64,000 bases of DNA from Streptomyces monomycini (GCF_022271435.1 NZ_JAFIQY010000030.1:1-64000); one strand, 5' to 3'; numbered from the stretch's first letter, positions 30,166-39,463 are shown. Made by a program: numbers and translations. Notes: generated by a model not told the origin, from the sequence alone.

Positions 30166-31098
30166 ATGAGGCTCGTCTTCGCCGGCACCCCCGAGGTCGC
30201 CGTACCCGCCCTGGATGCCCTGATCGCCTCGGACCGGCACGAGGTCGTCGCCGTCGTCACCCGGCCCGACGCCCCGGCCGGCCGCGGCCGGCGGCTGGTC
30301 GCCAGCCCGGTCGCCGAGCGCGCGGAGGAGGCCGGCATCGAGGTGCTCAAGCCCGCCAGACCGCGTGACGAGGACTTCCTCGCCCGGCTGCGGGAGATCG
30401 CGCCGGACTGCTGCCCGGTGGTGGCCTACGGGGCACTGCTCCCCAAGGTGGCCCTGGACATTCCCGCGCACGGCTGGGTCAACCTGCATTTCTCGCTGCT
30501 CCCCGCATGGCGCGGCGCCGCCCCGGTGCAGCACGCCGTACTGGCGGGCGACGAGGTGACCGGCGCCTCCACCTTCCTCATCGAGGAAGGGCTGGACTCC
30601 GGGCCGGTGTTCGGGGTGGTGACGGAGGAGGTACGGGCGACCGACACCAGCGGCGACCTGCTGACCCGGCTGGCCCTCGCCGGGGCCGGGCTGCTCGCCG
30701 CCACCATGGACGGCATCGAGGACGGCACGCTCACGCCGGTGCCGCAGCCGGCCGACGGCATCACTCTCGCGCCCAAACTCGAGGTCGAGGACGCGAAGGC
30801 GGACTGGACGGCGCCCGCGCTGCGTGTGGACCGGGTCGTGCGCGGGTGCGCGCCCGCGCCCGGCGCGTGGACCGTCTTCCGGGGGGAGCGGCTGAAGCTG
30901 TTGACGGTCGGGCTGGTGACGGACCGTACGGACCTGGCCCCCGGCGAACTCGCCGTCACCAAGAAGGCGGTGTACGCCGGCACCGGCAGCCACGCGGTGG
31001 AACTGCTGTGGGTGCAGCCGCAGGGCAAGAAGCCGATGCGCGGCGCGGACTGGGCGCGCGGGGTGCGGATCGGTGAAGGGGAGCGGCTGGGGGAGTGA
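30166..31098 (+). CDS. fmt: Methionyl-tRNA formyltransferase
   Basis: A 310-residue enzyme that formylates initiator Met-tRNA using 10-formyl-THF. The N-terminal Rossmann half starts RLVFAGTPEVAVPAL; the catalytic block is NLHFSLLPAWRGAAPVQHAVLAGD, with Asn/His/Asp residues of the family; the C-terminal tRNA-binding OB domain begins around 205. ATG at 30166 is the canonical start. rsmB follows, the usual pairing. Confidence 0.97.
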   Translation: MRLVFAGTPEVAVPALDALIASDRHEVVAVVTRPDAPAGRGRRLVASPVAERAEEAGIEVLKPARPRDEDFLARLREIAPDCCPVVAYGALLPKVALDIPAHGWVNLHFSLLPAWRGAAPVQHAVLAGDEVTGASTFLIEEGLDSGPVFGVVTEEVRATDTSGDLLTRLALAGAGLLAATMDGIEDGTLTPVPQPADGITLAPKLEVEDAKADWTAPALRVDRVVRGCAPAPGAWTVFRGERLKLLTVGLVTDRTDLAPGELAVTKKAVYAGTGSHAVELLWVQPQGKKPMRGADWARGVRIGEGERLGE

Positions 31099-31247
31099 GG
31101 CGGGGAGCGGGACGGGGTGAGGCGGGCAAGTGAGCCGGGAGCGGCGCCGGAGGCGGCGGCCCCGGCGGGCACCGCCCCGTGGCGCGCCCCGCCGTGCCAC
31201 GTAGGCTGGGGGCGAACCTCGTCTCGTATCAGCGGAGCACATTTCTC

Positions 31248-32678
31248 GTGAGTGGTCAGTCGCGTCGTCCCAGCAAGCCCTACCGCCGGCCCAAGAAGGA
31301 CCCGGTCCGGATACTCGCCTTCGAGGCGCTGCGGGCCGTCGACGAGCGGGACGCGTACGCCAACCTGGTGCTGCCCCCGATGCTGCGCAAGGCGCGCGAG
31401 AACGAGGACTTCGACGGGCGGGACGCGGCGCTGGCGACCGAGCTGGTGTACGGCACGCTGCGGCGGCAGGGCACCTACGACGCGATCATCACGCGCTGCG
31501 TGGACCGGCCGCTGCGGGAGGTGGACCCGCCGGTCCTGGACGTCCTGTCGCTCGGCGCGCACCAGCTGCTCGGTACGCGCATCCCGACGCACGCCGCGGT
31601 GAGCGCGACCGTCGAACTGGCCCGTGTGGTGCTGGGCGACGGGCGGGCCAAGTTCGTCAACGCGGTGCTGCGCAAGATCGCCGCGGACGACATGGACGGC
31701 TGGCTGGAGCGCGTCGCGCCCGAGTACGACGACGACCCCGAGGAGCACCTGGGGATCGTGCACGCGCACCCGCGCTGGGTCGTCTCGGCGCTCTGGGACG
31801 CGCTCGGCGGCGGCCGCGCCGGCATGGAGGACCTGCTGGAGGCCGACAACGAGCGGCCCGAGGTCACGCTGGTGGCACGGCCGGGGCGGTCCACCACCGA
31901 GGAACTCATCGAGGCCGTGGGGGAGGAGAGCGCCCTGCCGGGACGCTGGTCCCCGTACGCGGTACGGCTTGCCGAGGGCGGTGAGCCCGGCGCCCTGGAC
32001 GCGGTGCGCGAGGGCCGGGCCGGTGTGCAGGACGAAGGCAGCCAGCTGGTCGCGGCGGCGCTGGCCAACGCGCCCGTGGAAGGCACCGACCGCATCTGGC
32101 TGGACGGCTGCGCGGGGCCGGGCGGCAAGGCAGCCCTGCTGGGCGCGCTCGCCGCGCAGCGCGGTGCCAAGCTGCTCGCCTCCGAGAAGCAGCCCCACCG
32201 CGCGCGCCTGGTGGCCCGATCGCTGGCCGGCAACCCCGGCCCGTACGAGGTCATCGCGGCAGACGGCACCCGCCCGCCGTGGCGGCCCGGCTCCTTCGAC
32301 CGGGTGCTGATGGACGTCCCGTGCACCGGTCTCGGCGCGCTGCGCCGCCGCCCCGAAGCGCGCTGGCGGCGCCGCCCGGAGGACCTGGACAGCTTCGCGC
32401 CGTTGCAGCGGGAGCTGCTGCGCCAGGCGCTGGTGTCGGTACGGGTCGGCGGAGTCGTCGGCTACGCGACCTGCTCGCCCCACCCGGCCGAGACACGAGC
32501 CGTGGTGGAGGACGTCCTCAAGGGGCGGGCCGGCGCGGACGTGACGGCGGAATGGATCGACGCCCGCCCGCTGATCCCGGGCGTGCCTGCACTGGGCGAC
32601 GGACCGGACGTACAGCTGTGGCCGCACCTGCACGGTACGGACGCGATGTACCTGGCGCTGCTGCGGCGGACGGCGTGA
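31248..32678 (+). CDS. rsmB: 16S rRNA m5C967 methyltransferase RsmB
   Basis: A 476-residue protein with the N-terminal NusB-like RNA-binding domain (about 20-170) and a C-terminal SAM-dependent RNA cytosine methyltransferase. SAM motif DGCAGPGGKAALLG, then MDVPCTGLGALRRRPEARWR and YATCSPHPAET, carry the two catalytic cysteines. GTG at 31248 begins MSGQSRRPSKPYRR, a typical basic N-terminus. It follows fmt; the neighbouring downstream DNA is accessory. Confidence 0.96.
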   Translation: MSGQSRRPSKPYRRPKKDPVRILAFEALRAVDERDAYANLVLPPMLRKARENEDFDGRDAALATELVYGTLRRQGTYDAIITRCVDRPLREVDPPVLDVLSLGAHQLLGTRIPTHAAVSATVELARVVLGDGRAKFVNAVLRKIAADDMDGWLERVAPEYDDDPEEHLGIVHAHPRWVVSALWDALGGGRAGMEDLLEADNERPEVTLVARPGRSTTEELIEAVGEESALPGRWSPYAVRLAEGGEPGALDAVREGRAGVQDEGSQLVAAALANAPVEGTDRIWLDGCAGPGGKAALLGALAAQRGAKLLASEKQPHRARLVARSLAGNPGPYEVIAADGTRPPWRPGSFDRVLMDVPCTGLGALRRRPEARWRRRPEDLDSFAPLQRELLRQALVSVRVGGVVGYATCSPHPAETRAVVEDVLKGRAGADVTAEWIDARPLIPGVPALGDGPDVQLWPHLHGTDAMYLALLRRTA

Positions 32679-32719
32679 CGCCCGGGGGATTGTGTAGCGT
32701 CCCAGAATGAATGACCCTT

Positions 32720-32768
32720 TCTCATTCTTCGTGGCTCCTGTCTGGCCCAAGGGCCACGAAGAATGAGA
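32720..32768. repeat. 16-bp perfect inverted repeat, possible transposon-end structure or terminator
   Basis: TCTCATTCTTCGTGGC (32720-32735) and its exact complement (32753-32768) flank a 17-nt loop. A further AGAATGA copy lies at 32704. It could end rsmB transcription, or hold transposase sites at the left end of the Tn7-like remnant. The nearby TGTGTAGCG at 32692 could be the element tip. Confidence 0.6.
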
Positions 32769-32908
32769 CAAGGCGTGTCCATGCAATCGAACTCTTGCAA
32801 AAGTTCCGCTGAGCGCCTGTACGGTTCGCCTTTCCTGTGGGACGTTCAGGCTGAAAACCTGCGGTGAACTGCCGACGGTCCATCTAGCCCGCAACTTCCG
32901 GAGGCTGT

Positions 32909-34525
32909 GTGCATGGGGACGATTGTGCTACTTCGGTGACCATGCGCCGTCAGGACGGCAAGATCACCCCCGAGCCATGGTCCCGTCTCGGCGTTGATGG
33001 TCTGGAGGACCTGCTTCCGTGGCGCACCTTCCGCTGGCGCTCCGGGCAAAAGCACTACTCAGGGACCTACTGGTCCTCGACCATGGGCGCCCATGTCATC
33101 CATGAGTCGCGGTTGGAGCTCACGCGTCTGCTGTATGCAGATTTTGCGTGCGAGGTTCGCTTCATATGCGCTCAACCATTTCTGATCACTGCGGAAGTCG
33201 ATGGGAAGGCGCGGCGCCACGTGCCGGATTTTCTCATCCTGCGTGATGGCCGGGTGCCCTTGGTGGTGGGCGTCAAGCCCCGCCAGTTCCTGACGCGGCC
33301 CACGGTCGCATTTTGTCTGGATTGGGCCTGGGACGTGGTGGAGTCGGGTCACAGGGAATTTGAGGTGTGGTGCGAGCCGCCAGAGAAGGAACTGGCCAAT
33401 TTACGGTTCCTGGCCGGGTACCGGCGGGAATGGCTTCTCACCCCGGGGCTGCTGGAAGCGATACGGGAGAGCGACTTCAACGGGGCGTCGCTGAAGGATG
33501 CCTTCCGAGCCTTCCCCGCTTGGCCGGCCGAGGTGGCTCGTGCAGGCGTACTGCATGCCCTGTGGGCCCAGGTGTATTCAACGGACCTGAGCACGGTCTT
33601 GACCGCTGAGCATGAGCTTCGTCGGGTCCCGGCTGTGGTCACGGGCGCGGGCATGAACCTCCTGCCTCGTCCCACGGCCGCTCTCGAGGGCGGTGACCAG
33701 CAGCGGACCGAGCGACAGAAGACTGAAGCCCCGCTTTCGGGAGGGCGCATGAGCGGTGCGGGTGGCGTGCGTGTCGGGGTAGGAACACGGCTGCTTTACG
33801 ACGGGGAGACCATCACAGTAGAGAAGATGTTCGGCGCCGCAGCCGACAACGAGATCCTCGTCCGGGACGGACGGGACCGACGATTTCGGCTGTCCCTACG
33901 GGAAGTGCTGACGTCCGGCCGTGCCACCGTGATCCCGCCAGGGCCTGGGCCGTCCTCCGAAGATCCAGGCGAGACGGCATCGGTGATGCTGCCCCAGCTT
34001 GATGACGACGCGCTTGCCGCAGTTCGCGAACGGGCCGCGCACATGAACGAGGTCATCTGCGGCTTCCGGTCCGGCTCTCCCCTGCTGGCGGCGCCGGGCG
34101 AGCCGCGCCCGCAGTACGCCCCGGGCACGCCGAAGACGGCGCGCTACCAGGCACTGAGAATCCCGCGCCGAGCGTTCTTGCTCCACCTGGCAACCCCGCA
34201 GCTCACCACAGCATCCACGGACGGACTCAACGGGCGACCGGACGCCCTGCTCGGCAGGTCGACGCTTCCGGAAAGCGGGGCCTTACAGCTCCACCAGGAC
34301 CGCTCCCACGTGGCAACCTTCGACCAGTTCGCGCAGGGCCCTGGGGGCGCTGTCGAGGCCGTGCAGCCTGGAGTGCGGAAAAGTCAGTGTGCCGGCGCGC
34401 AGCCCGGCGCCGAACTGTTGGTACCACTCGGGGATCAGGTCGAGGTGGTCCGCGTGCAGGACGGTGCCGCGCAAGGTGATGCCCCGGGTCAGCAGGGAGA
34501 AGGTGTCGATGGCCGTGGTGGGTGA
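32909..34525 (+). pseudogene. tnsA: TnsA-like transposase endonuclease fused in frame to a truncated TnsB-like N-terminus
   Basis: Residues 1-280 form a TnsA-like heteromeric transposase endonuclease of Streptomyces Tn7-type elements (LPWRTFRWRSGQKHYSG, VIHESRLELTRLLYADF, RRHVPDFLILRDGRVPLVVGVKP). From Met281 (33749) the frame runs on into what looks like the start of a TnsB/Mu-type transposase (RVGVGTRLLYDGETITVEKMFG to VICGFRSGSPLLAAPGEPRPQYAP). Around 34150-34200 the similarity stops and the frame reads antisense through the oxidoreductase gene, so the DDE catalytic domain, TnsC and the right end are missing. GTG 32909 has GGAGG four bases upstream; ATG 32942 is the alternative. Base composition at 33.1-33.4 kb is visibly less GC-rich than the surroundings. 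Confidence 0.75.
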
Positions 34526-35332
34526 GCCGGAGTCTGCGAGCTGGGCGCCCAGCGCCCCGACGAGGGCGATGCGGGCGCCGCGGTTGGCGACGGCGATGGA
34601 CGCCTGCAGCTGCTCACCGCCGACGTTGTCGATCACCGCGTCGACGCCCTCCGGAGCGGCAGCGCGCAGCTGCTCCTCGATTGGCCCTGCGCCGCGGAGG
34701 ACGACGGCGTCGTAGCCGAGTTCCTTGCGCAAGATGTCCGCCTTTCGCTGCGAGCCGGCGCTGCCGATGATCCGCCGGGCCCCGCGCAGCCGGGCGGCCT
34801 GCCCGGCAAGGGACCCCACACCGCCCGCAGCGCCGCTGACGAAGACCGTGTCCCCGGGGCGTACCTCGGCTCCGCGGGTGACGCCCATCCAGGCCGTGGG
34901 GCCCTGGGACAGGTAGGCGGCCGGGTCGGGCAGCAGGCCGGGATCGACGTGCTGTGCGGCGGAGGCGTCCACCAGGGCGTACTCGCGCCAGCCCAGGTCG
35001 TGTTGTACGAGGTCGCCGGGGGCGAAGCCGGTACCGGGGGCGGACACGACCTCGCCGATCGCGGGGCCGTACAGCGGCTCACCGAGTGCGAAGGAGCGCA
35101 TCGGCACGCTGGTCGTTTCGTCCATGAGCGTCCGCATGACGGCGGCCACGCTCATCACCTCGGTGCGTACCAGGAGCTGGCCGGGCTCAGGGGAGGGGGT
35201 CGGGACCTCGGCGGTCTCGAAGAGGTCGTCCGTGAGCGGCGTCCCCGGCGCGGGGCGGGCGGCCAGCCGGACTTCGCGGTGGGTGCGCAGGTCATGGCGG
35301 GCGTGGCGGCGGCCGGAGGGTGCGGTGGTCAT
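34283..35332 (-). CDS. NADP-dependent MDR oxidoreductase (quinone/alkenal reductase-like)
   Basis: A 349-residue zinc-independent medium-chain reductase. The cofactor motif is GAAGGVGSLAGQ; EGVDAVIDNVGGEQLQASI and the C-terminal YQQFGAGLRAGTL / PRALRELVEGCHVGAVLVEL follow the leukotriene-B4-dehydrogenase/YncB-like pattern. No structural-zinc cysteine cluster is seen. It likely reduces alpha,beta-unsaturated carbonyls or quinones. ATG 35332 has CCAGGAG eight bases upstream. It is divergent from a LysR gene, the usual sign of control by that regulator. Its 3' end adjoins the broken Tn7-like element. Confidence 0.85.
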   Translation of the reverse strand: MTTAPSGRRHARHDLRTHREVRLAARPAPGTPLTDDLFETAEVPTPSPEPGQLLVRTEVMSVAAVMRTLMDETTSVPMRSFALGEPLYGPAIGEVVSAPGTGFAPGDLVQHDLGWREYALVDASAAQHVDPGLLPDPAAYLSQGPTAWMGVTRGAEVRPGDTVFVSGAAGGVGSLAGQAARLRGARRIIGSAGSQRKADILRKELGYDAVVLRGAGPIEEQLRAAAPEGVDAVIDNVGGEQLQASIAVANRGARIALVGALGAQLADSGSPTTAIDTFSLLTRGITLRGTVLHADHLDLIPEWYQQFGAGLRAGTLTFPHSRLHGLDSAPRALRELVEGCHVGAVLVEL

Positions 35333-35419
35333 GGTGGTCAGCTCCTGGAGAAGTGGGCTCGTACGCCTCCCACACTCCGGCCTCTGATGGATCACGTCCA
35401 ACGAATGTTTTTGCTCGCA

Positions 35420-35440
35420 ACCATCACCATGAGAGATGGT
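35420..35440. promoter_or_regulatory. Putative LysR operator between the divergent genes
   Basis: ACCATC (35420-35425) and GATGGT (35435-35440) are perfect inverted arms 9 bp apart, seven bases before the LysR ATG and 88 bp from the reductase ATG. Confidence 0.5.
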
Positions 35441-35446
35441 TGGGGA

Positions 35447-36346
35447 ATGGAACTGCGCCAGTTGGAGTGCTTTGTCGCGGTGGCCGAGGAGTCGAGCTTC
35501 ACGCGCGCCGCCGCCCGACTGCACGTCGTGCAGTCGGCTGTGTCGGCGACGATCGCGGCCCTGGAAGGGGAACTGCACACCAGGCTGCTGGAACGCACCT
35601 CCAGGCGGGTCACCCTCACGGACGCGGGACACGCGTTGCTGCCGAAGGCCCGGGCGGCCCTCGACGCCGTCCGGGACGCGCGGGACGCCGTCGACGACGT
35701 CAACGGTGGCGTCCGCGGCACCCTGCGCGTCGGGACGATGAGTTCTCTCGGGTCGATCGACCTGCCGACGCTGCTGGGCCGCTTCCACCGCGAGCACCCC
35801 GCGGTCTCCGTGCGCCTGGCCACCGCGGCGTCATGCGGCGGCTCCCCCGGGCTCCTCGAGGCGCTCACCGAGGGCAGGCTCGACCTCGCGTTCGTCTCCA
35901 TTCCGGGCTCGCCGCCGCCCGGCGTGCAGTGGACAGATCTCACCACTACCCCGTTGGACCTCGTCGTTCCTGCGGGACACCGGCTTGCCACGCAGAGCCG
36001 GGTGGCGCTCGGGGAGCTGGCCGACGAGGCGTTCGTCGACTTCCCCTCCGGTTACGGCAACCGCGCCGTGACAGATCGCGCGTTCGCCACGGCCGGGCTG
36101 CAACGCCAAGTCGCCATCGAGATCACCGCCATCGGGGACGGCGCCGACTTCGTCCGCCACGGCCTGGGCGTCGCTCTGCTGCCTCGGGGTAGTACCGGTC
36201 CCGACGACGGCCTCATCGCGCTGCCCGTCACCGGGGCGGACCTCAACTGGCCCATCTCCCTGGCCACGTCCGGCAACCGCACCTCCAGCGCGGCGGCACG
36301 CGCCTTCGAGCGCTTGGTCGACCAGCATCTGCGGTGGGTGAGGTGA
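35447..36346 (+). CDS. LysR-family transcriptional regulator
   Basis: A 299-residue regulator with the standard N-terminal winged HTH (MELRQLECFVAVAEESSFTRAAARL, SAVSATIAALEGEL) and a periplasmic-binding-like effector domain (about 90-295). ATG 35447 gives the canonical N-terminus. It is divergently transcribed from the MDR reductase across 114 bp that hold an inverted repeat. Effector unknown. Confidence 0.92.
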   Translation: MELRQLECFVAVAEESSFTRAAARLHVVQSAVSATIAALEGELHTRLLERTSRRVTLTDAGHALLPKARAALDAVRDARDAVDDVNGGVRGTLRVGTMSSLGSIDLPTLLGRFHREHPAVSVRLATAASCGGSPGLLEALTEGRLDLAFVSIPGSPPPGVQWTDLTTTPLDLVVPAGHRLATQSRVALGELADEAFVDFPSGYGNRAVTDRAFATAGLQRQVAIEITAIGDGADFVRHGLGVALLPRGSTGPDDGLIALPVTGADLNWPISLATSGNRTSSAAARAFERLVDQHLRWVR

Positions 36347-36794
36347 GACCAATCTTGATCGGCCTCGGTTGAGACACCACGGAGAATCCCAGGTCGAGTG
36401 CTCGCGATGGGCCAGTGGAAGCGGGAACCTACAGGGTGCACCGCTGCCCGGCACCTGCACCGCTGCCGCGCCAGGGCGCTTTGCCTGACGTGATCATGCA
36501 GGGATAAGCTGCCGGTGACAACGGGGATCACGGCCGCAGGGGTGTCGGACAGGCACCGGACAGAAACCTCGCGGAGACGTGAGTGGGGAGACGGCGAACA
36601 GGCCGGAGACGGAACGCTGGGCAAGCGGTCCTGAGGCTTGCCGGGCCCCACGCCACCATGTGTACGGACAAGGCGCCGACCGCGCTTGTCCACGTACACG
36701 TCGACGGGGATCATGTATCGGCCGTCATCGGTCCGCCAGACGGACGGCCACTGCTGCCGGGGTCGTCATACGACCCTCGGAACGGGGAAAAACT
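36347..36794. other. 448 bp intergenic region before the ricin-fold gene
   Basis: No gene seen. It holds a hairpin GGACAAG / CTTGTCC (36666-36672, 36685-36691), flanked by GTAC on both sides, and an 11-mer CCACGGAGAAT (36378-36388) that differs by one base from the inverted-repeat sequence at the Tn7-like left end. The signal-peptide gene downstream must have its promoter here, but I could not define it. Confidence 0.5.
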
Positions 36795-37244
36795 ATGAAG
36801 AAGCGTCTGATCGGTACGGTCGCGGCCACCGCGGTGCTCGCGCCGGCCCTGATGTTCAGCGCCTCGGGGCAGGCGTTCGCCGCCACCAAGACGGTCACCT
36901 GGAAGAACAAGGGCAACGGCAAGTGCCTGGTCGCCCGGGGCTACTGGGTCGGCGTGGGCGACTGCGGGCCTGCCGCGAAGTGGAAGGAGACCAAGCAGTC
37001 CGACGGAACCTTCGTGCTGAAGTCCGGGGACCACGGTTTCTGCCTCGACAGCAAGAAGGACGGCACCGTCCGCGCCAACGTCTGCAACGGCGGCAAGAAC
37101 CAGAAGTGGCGTGAGCTCAAGGACTCCCTGGGCTGGCGTCTGCAGAACAAGGCCACCGGGCTCACCCTCGGCTCGAAGACCAGCTCCGGCTCGCCCGTCT
37201 ACGCGGGTTTCGACGGCGGTATCAAGCACCAGCGCTGGAGCTGA
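36795..37244 (+). CDS. Secreted single-domain ricin-type beta-trefoil protein
   Basis: A 149-residue protein with a clear Sec signal peptide (KKRLIGTVAATAVLAP..., predicted cut after AFA, residue 29) and one beta-trefoil of about 118 residues. Three repeats are marked by CLVARGYWVGVGDC, GFCLDSKKDG..VC and LTLGSKTSSGSPVYAG, with QKW (103-105) and QRW (146-148) QxW-type motifs. Such domains bind sugars; no catalytic domain is attached, so this is a free lectin-like protein. ATG follows GGGGAAAAAC. It lies in the accessory region between rsmB and rpe. Confidence 0.85.
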   Translation: MKKRLIGTVAATAVLAPALMFSASGQAFAATKTVTWKNKGNGKCLVARGYWVGVGDCGPAAKWKETKQSDGTFVLKSGDHGFCLDSKKDGTVRANVCNGGKNQKWRELKDSLGWRLQNKATGLTLGSKTSSGSPVYAGFDGGIKHQRWS

Positions 37245-37559
37245 GCACCGAAGGCGCCGGGCGTCGGGCGCCGGACGCCGGGCGTCGGAGTCCGGCGCAC
37301 GGTAGCTACGTGACCGGTCCCTGACATGGTGACGGGTCATTCGTCGCGCATCGGCCGCCGGCCTTGCGTTCGTCCTGGGGCGGGCGGAGGGCCGGCGGCC
37401 TTTCGTTGCGCGGGTCGCGGGTCGCGGGTCGCAGGTCGCGGCTCGGGTGAAGGCGGCGGGCTCGTTCCCGTACGCCCGGTGGCCCCCCTGCGCCGTCTCC
37501 ATCCAGCGGCCCGGCCCACCCGCTTAGGCGCGTCCGGGGTGGCAGGACATACTGGAGGT
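37245..37559. other. 315 bp intergenic region before rpe
   Basis: It contains the hairpin at 37268-37298 and a 7-bp tandem repeat GCGGGTC (five copies, 37410-37444, the last two with one change each). No gene seen. Confidence 0.65.
37268..37298 (+). terminator. Candidate terminator after ricin-fold gene
   Basis: Arms GCGCCGGAC (37268-37276) and GTCCGGCGC (37290-37298), 13-nt loop. Confidence 0.5.
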
Positions 37560-38243
37560 ATGGCCTTGATCAACCCCAGCATCCTGTCCGCAGACTTCGC
37601 CCGGCTCGCCGAGGAGGCGAAGGCCGTCGAGGGCGCCGACTGGCTGCATGTCGATGTGATGGACAACCACTTCGTGCCGAACCTGACGCTGGGCGCTCCG
37701 GTCGTCGAGGCGCTGAGCAAGGCGACGGACACCCCGCTCGACCTGCACCTGATGATCGAGGACCCGGACCGCTGGGCGCCGCAGTACATCGAGGCGGGCG
37801 CCGGTTCGGTCACCTTCCACGCGGAGGCCGCGGCCGCGCCCGTACGCCTGGCGCGGGAGATCCGGGCCAAGGGCGCGCGGGCCTCGATGGCGCTCAAGCC
37901 GGCCACGCCGATCGAGCCGTACGAGGACCTGCTGCCCGAGCTGGACATGCTGCTGATCATGACCGTGGAGCCCGGCTTCGGCGGCCAGGCCTTCCTGGAC
38001 ATCATGCTGCCGAAGATCCGCCGGACCCGGGAGCTGATCTCCCAGCACGGTCTGGAGATGTGGCTCCAGGTGGACGGCGGGGTGTCGGCGTCCACGATCG
38101 AGCGGTGCGCCGAGGCCGGCGCGGACGTGTTCGTGGCGGGTTCGGCGGTCTACGGCGCGGACGACCCGGCGAAGGCGGTGCGCGAACTGCGCGCGCAGGC
38201 CGAGTCCGCGACGGCCGCGGCCGGCTGGGGCTGCGCCCACTGA
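37560..38243 (+). CDS. rpe: Ribulose-phosphate 3-epimerase
   Basis: A 227-residue TIM-barrel enzyme of the pentose phosphate pathway. Signatures are INPSILSADFARL, LHVDVMDNHFVPNLTLG (metal-binding His/Asp), LDLHLMIEDP, MTVEPGFGGQAFL and QVDGGVSASTI. ATG 37560 follows TGGAGG directly. The C-terminal tail after about residue 215 is Ala-rich and variable. A hairpin terminator follows. Confidence 0.97.
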   Translation: MALINPSILSADFARLAEEAKAVEGADWLHVDVMDNHFVPNLTLGAPVVEALSKATDTPLDLHLMIEDPDRWAPQYIEAGAGSVTFHAEAAAAPVRLAREIRAKGARASMALKPATPIEPYEDLLPELDMLLIMTVEPGFGGQAFLDIMLPKIRRTRELISQHGLEMWLQVDGGVSASTIERCAEAGADVFVAGSAVYGADDPAKAVRELRAQAESATAAAGWGCAH

Positions 38244-38249
38244 CACAGG

Positions 38250-38275
38250 GGCGCCCGCCTGATCGCGCGGGCGCC
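38250..38275 (+). terminator. Terminator after rpe
   Basis: Perfect 9-bp arms GGCGCCCGC (38250-38258) and complement (38267-38275), 8-nt loop, 6 bp past the stop. Confidence 0.8.
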
Positions 38276-38446
38276 GGCGCCGCACGTGGTGTGCGGGGAG
38301 CGCGCACCGATCCCCGCACGCCGGTGTTTCTTGGTGTCGCCGCTACCGGGTGTTCACGACGGCCGGGCGGTGATGGTCCCCGACCACCTCGGGTTTCTGC
38401 AAGGATGAGCAAAGACTCGATCAGGTGCGCACAAGGGGAGAATCTC

Positions 38447-39463
38447 GTGGTTGCCAGCCGCCCGCAGTCCGCAATGGGCCCCGCCGAGCTGGTGCAGGCC
38501 GCGGCCATGGCCCGCCGCTTCTATCTGGAGGGCAAGTCCAAGATCCAGATCGCCGAGGAGTTCGGCGTCAGCCGCTTCAAGGTCGCCCGGGTGCTGGAGA
38601 CGGCGCTGGAGCGTGACCTCGTACGGATCGAGATCCGGGTTCCGGCGGAGCTGGACGCCGAGCGTTCGGACGCGCTGCGGGCCCGCTACGGCCTGCGGCA
38701 CGCGGTCGTGGTGGAGTCGCCCGCCGATGCCACCGACGACGCCCCCGACCCGGAGAACCTCGGCGAGGTCGCGGCCGACCTGCTCGGCGAACTGGTCACC
38801 GAGGGCGATGTGCTGGGCCTGGCCTGGGGCCGGTCCACCATCCACATGGCGGCCGCGCTGCACCGCCTCCCGCCGTGCACGGTCGTCCAGCTCACCGGCG
38901 TGTACGACGCGGGCACCGCGGACCGCGGCTCGGTCGAGGCGGTACGCCGGGCGGCCGACGTCTCCGGCGGCGAGGCGCACCCGATCTACGCGCCGATGCT
39001 GCTGCCCGACTCGGCGACGGCCGCCGCGCTGCGCGGCCAGACCGGCATCGCCCGCGCGTTCGAGTACTTCGACAAGGTCACCGTCGCCTGCGTCTCCATC
39101 GGCTCCTGGGCGCCGGGCATCTCGACCGTCTACGACATGCTCTCGGAACAGGAGCGGGAGCACTACGCCTCGCTGGGCGCCGCCGCCGAGATGTCCGCGC
39201 ACCTCTTCGACGCCGACGGCCGCCGTATCGGGCGGGACCTGGGCGAGCGGTGCATCACGGTCGAGGCGGACCGGCTGCGGCGCATCCCCGAGGTCGTGGC
39301 CATCGCGGGCGGCCGGCAGAAGGCGGCCGCGATCGGCGCGGTGCTGCGGTCCGGGCTGGTGACCAGCCTGGTCACGGACACGGCCGCCGCCGACCACCTG
39401 CTGCTGGAGACCGGGCCCGGCCCGCGTCCGGCGCTGGAGCGGGCGGATCCGGACGGGGTCTGA
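38447..39463 (+). CDS. SorC/DeoR-type sugar-responsive regulator
   Basis: A 338-residue regulator: an N-terminal HTH (MARRFYLEGKSKIQIAEEFGVSRFKVARVLETAL, about 20-55) and a SorC-type sugar-phosphate-binding domain (about 85-330) with LGLAWGRSTIHMAAAL and AGGRQKAAAIGAVLRSGLV. GTG 38447 is chosen for GGGGAG six bases upstream; an ATG 42 bases earlier lacks a good ribosome site. It lies just after rpe, so control of pentose or sugar-phosphate genes is plausible. Its 3' end is part of a tandem repeat that spans the stop codon. Confidence 0.88.
   Translation: MVASRPQSAMGPAELVQAAAMARRFYLEGKSKIQIAEEFGVSRFKVARVLETALERDLVRIEIRVPAELDAERSDALRARYGLRHAVVVESPADATDDAPDPENLGEVAADLLGELVTEGDVLGLAWGRSTIHMAAALHRLPPCTVVQLTGVYDAGTADRGSVEAVRRAADVSGGEAHPIYAPMLLPDSATAAALRGQTGIARAFEYFDKVTVACVSIGSWAPGISTVYDMLSEQEREHYASLGAAAEMSAHLFDADGRRIGRDLGERCITVEADRLRRIPEVVAIAGGRQKAAAIGAVLRSGLVTSLVTDTAAADHLLLETGPGPRPALERADPDGV

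Noticed and set aside
36378..36388. Possible right end of the Tn7-like element
   Set aside because: Only an 11-mer with one mismatch to the left inverted repeat; too weak to call an end.
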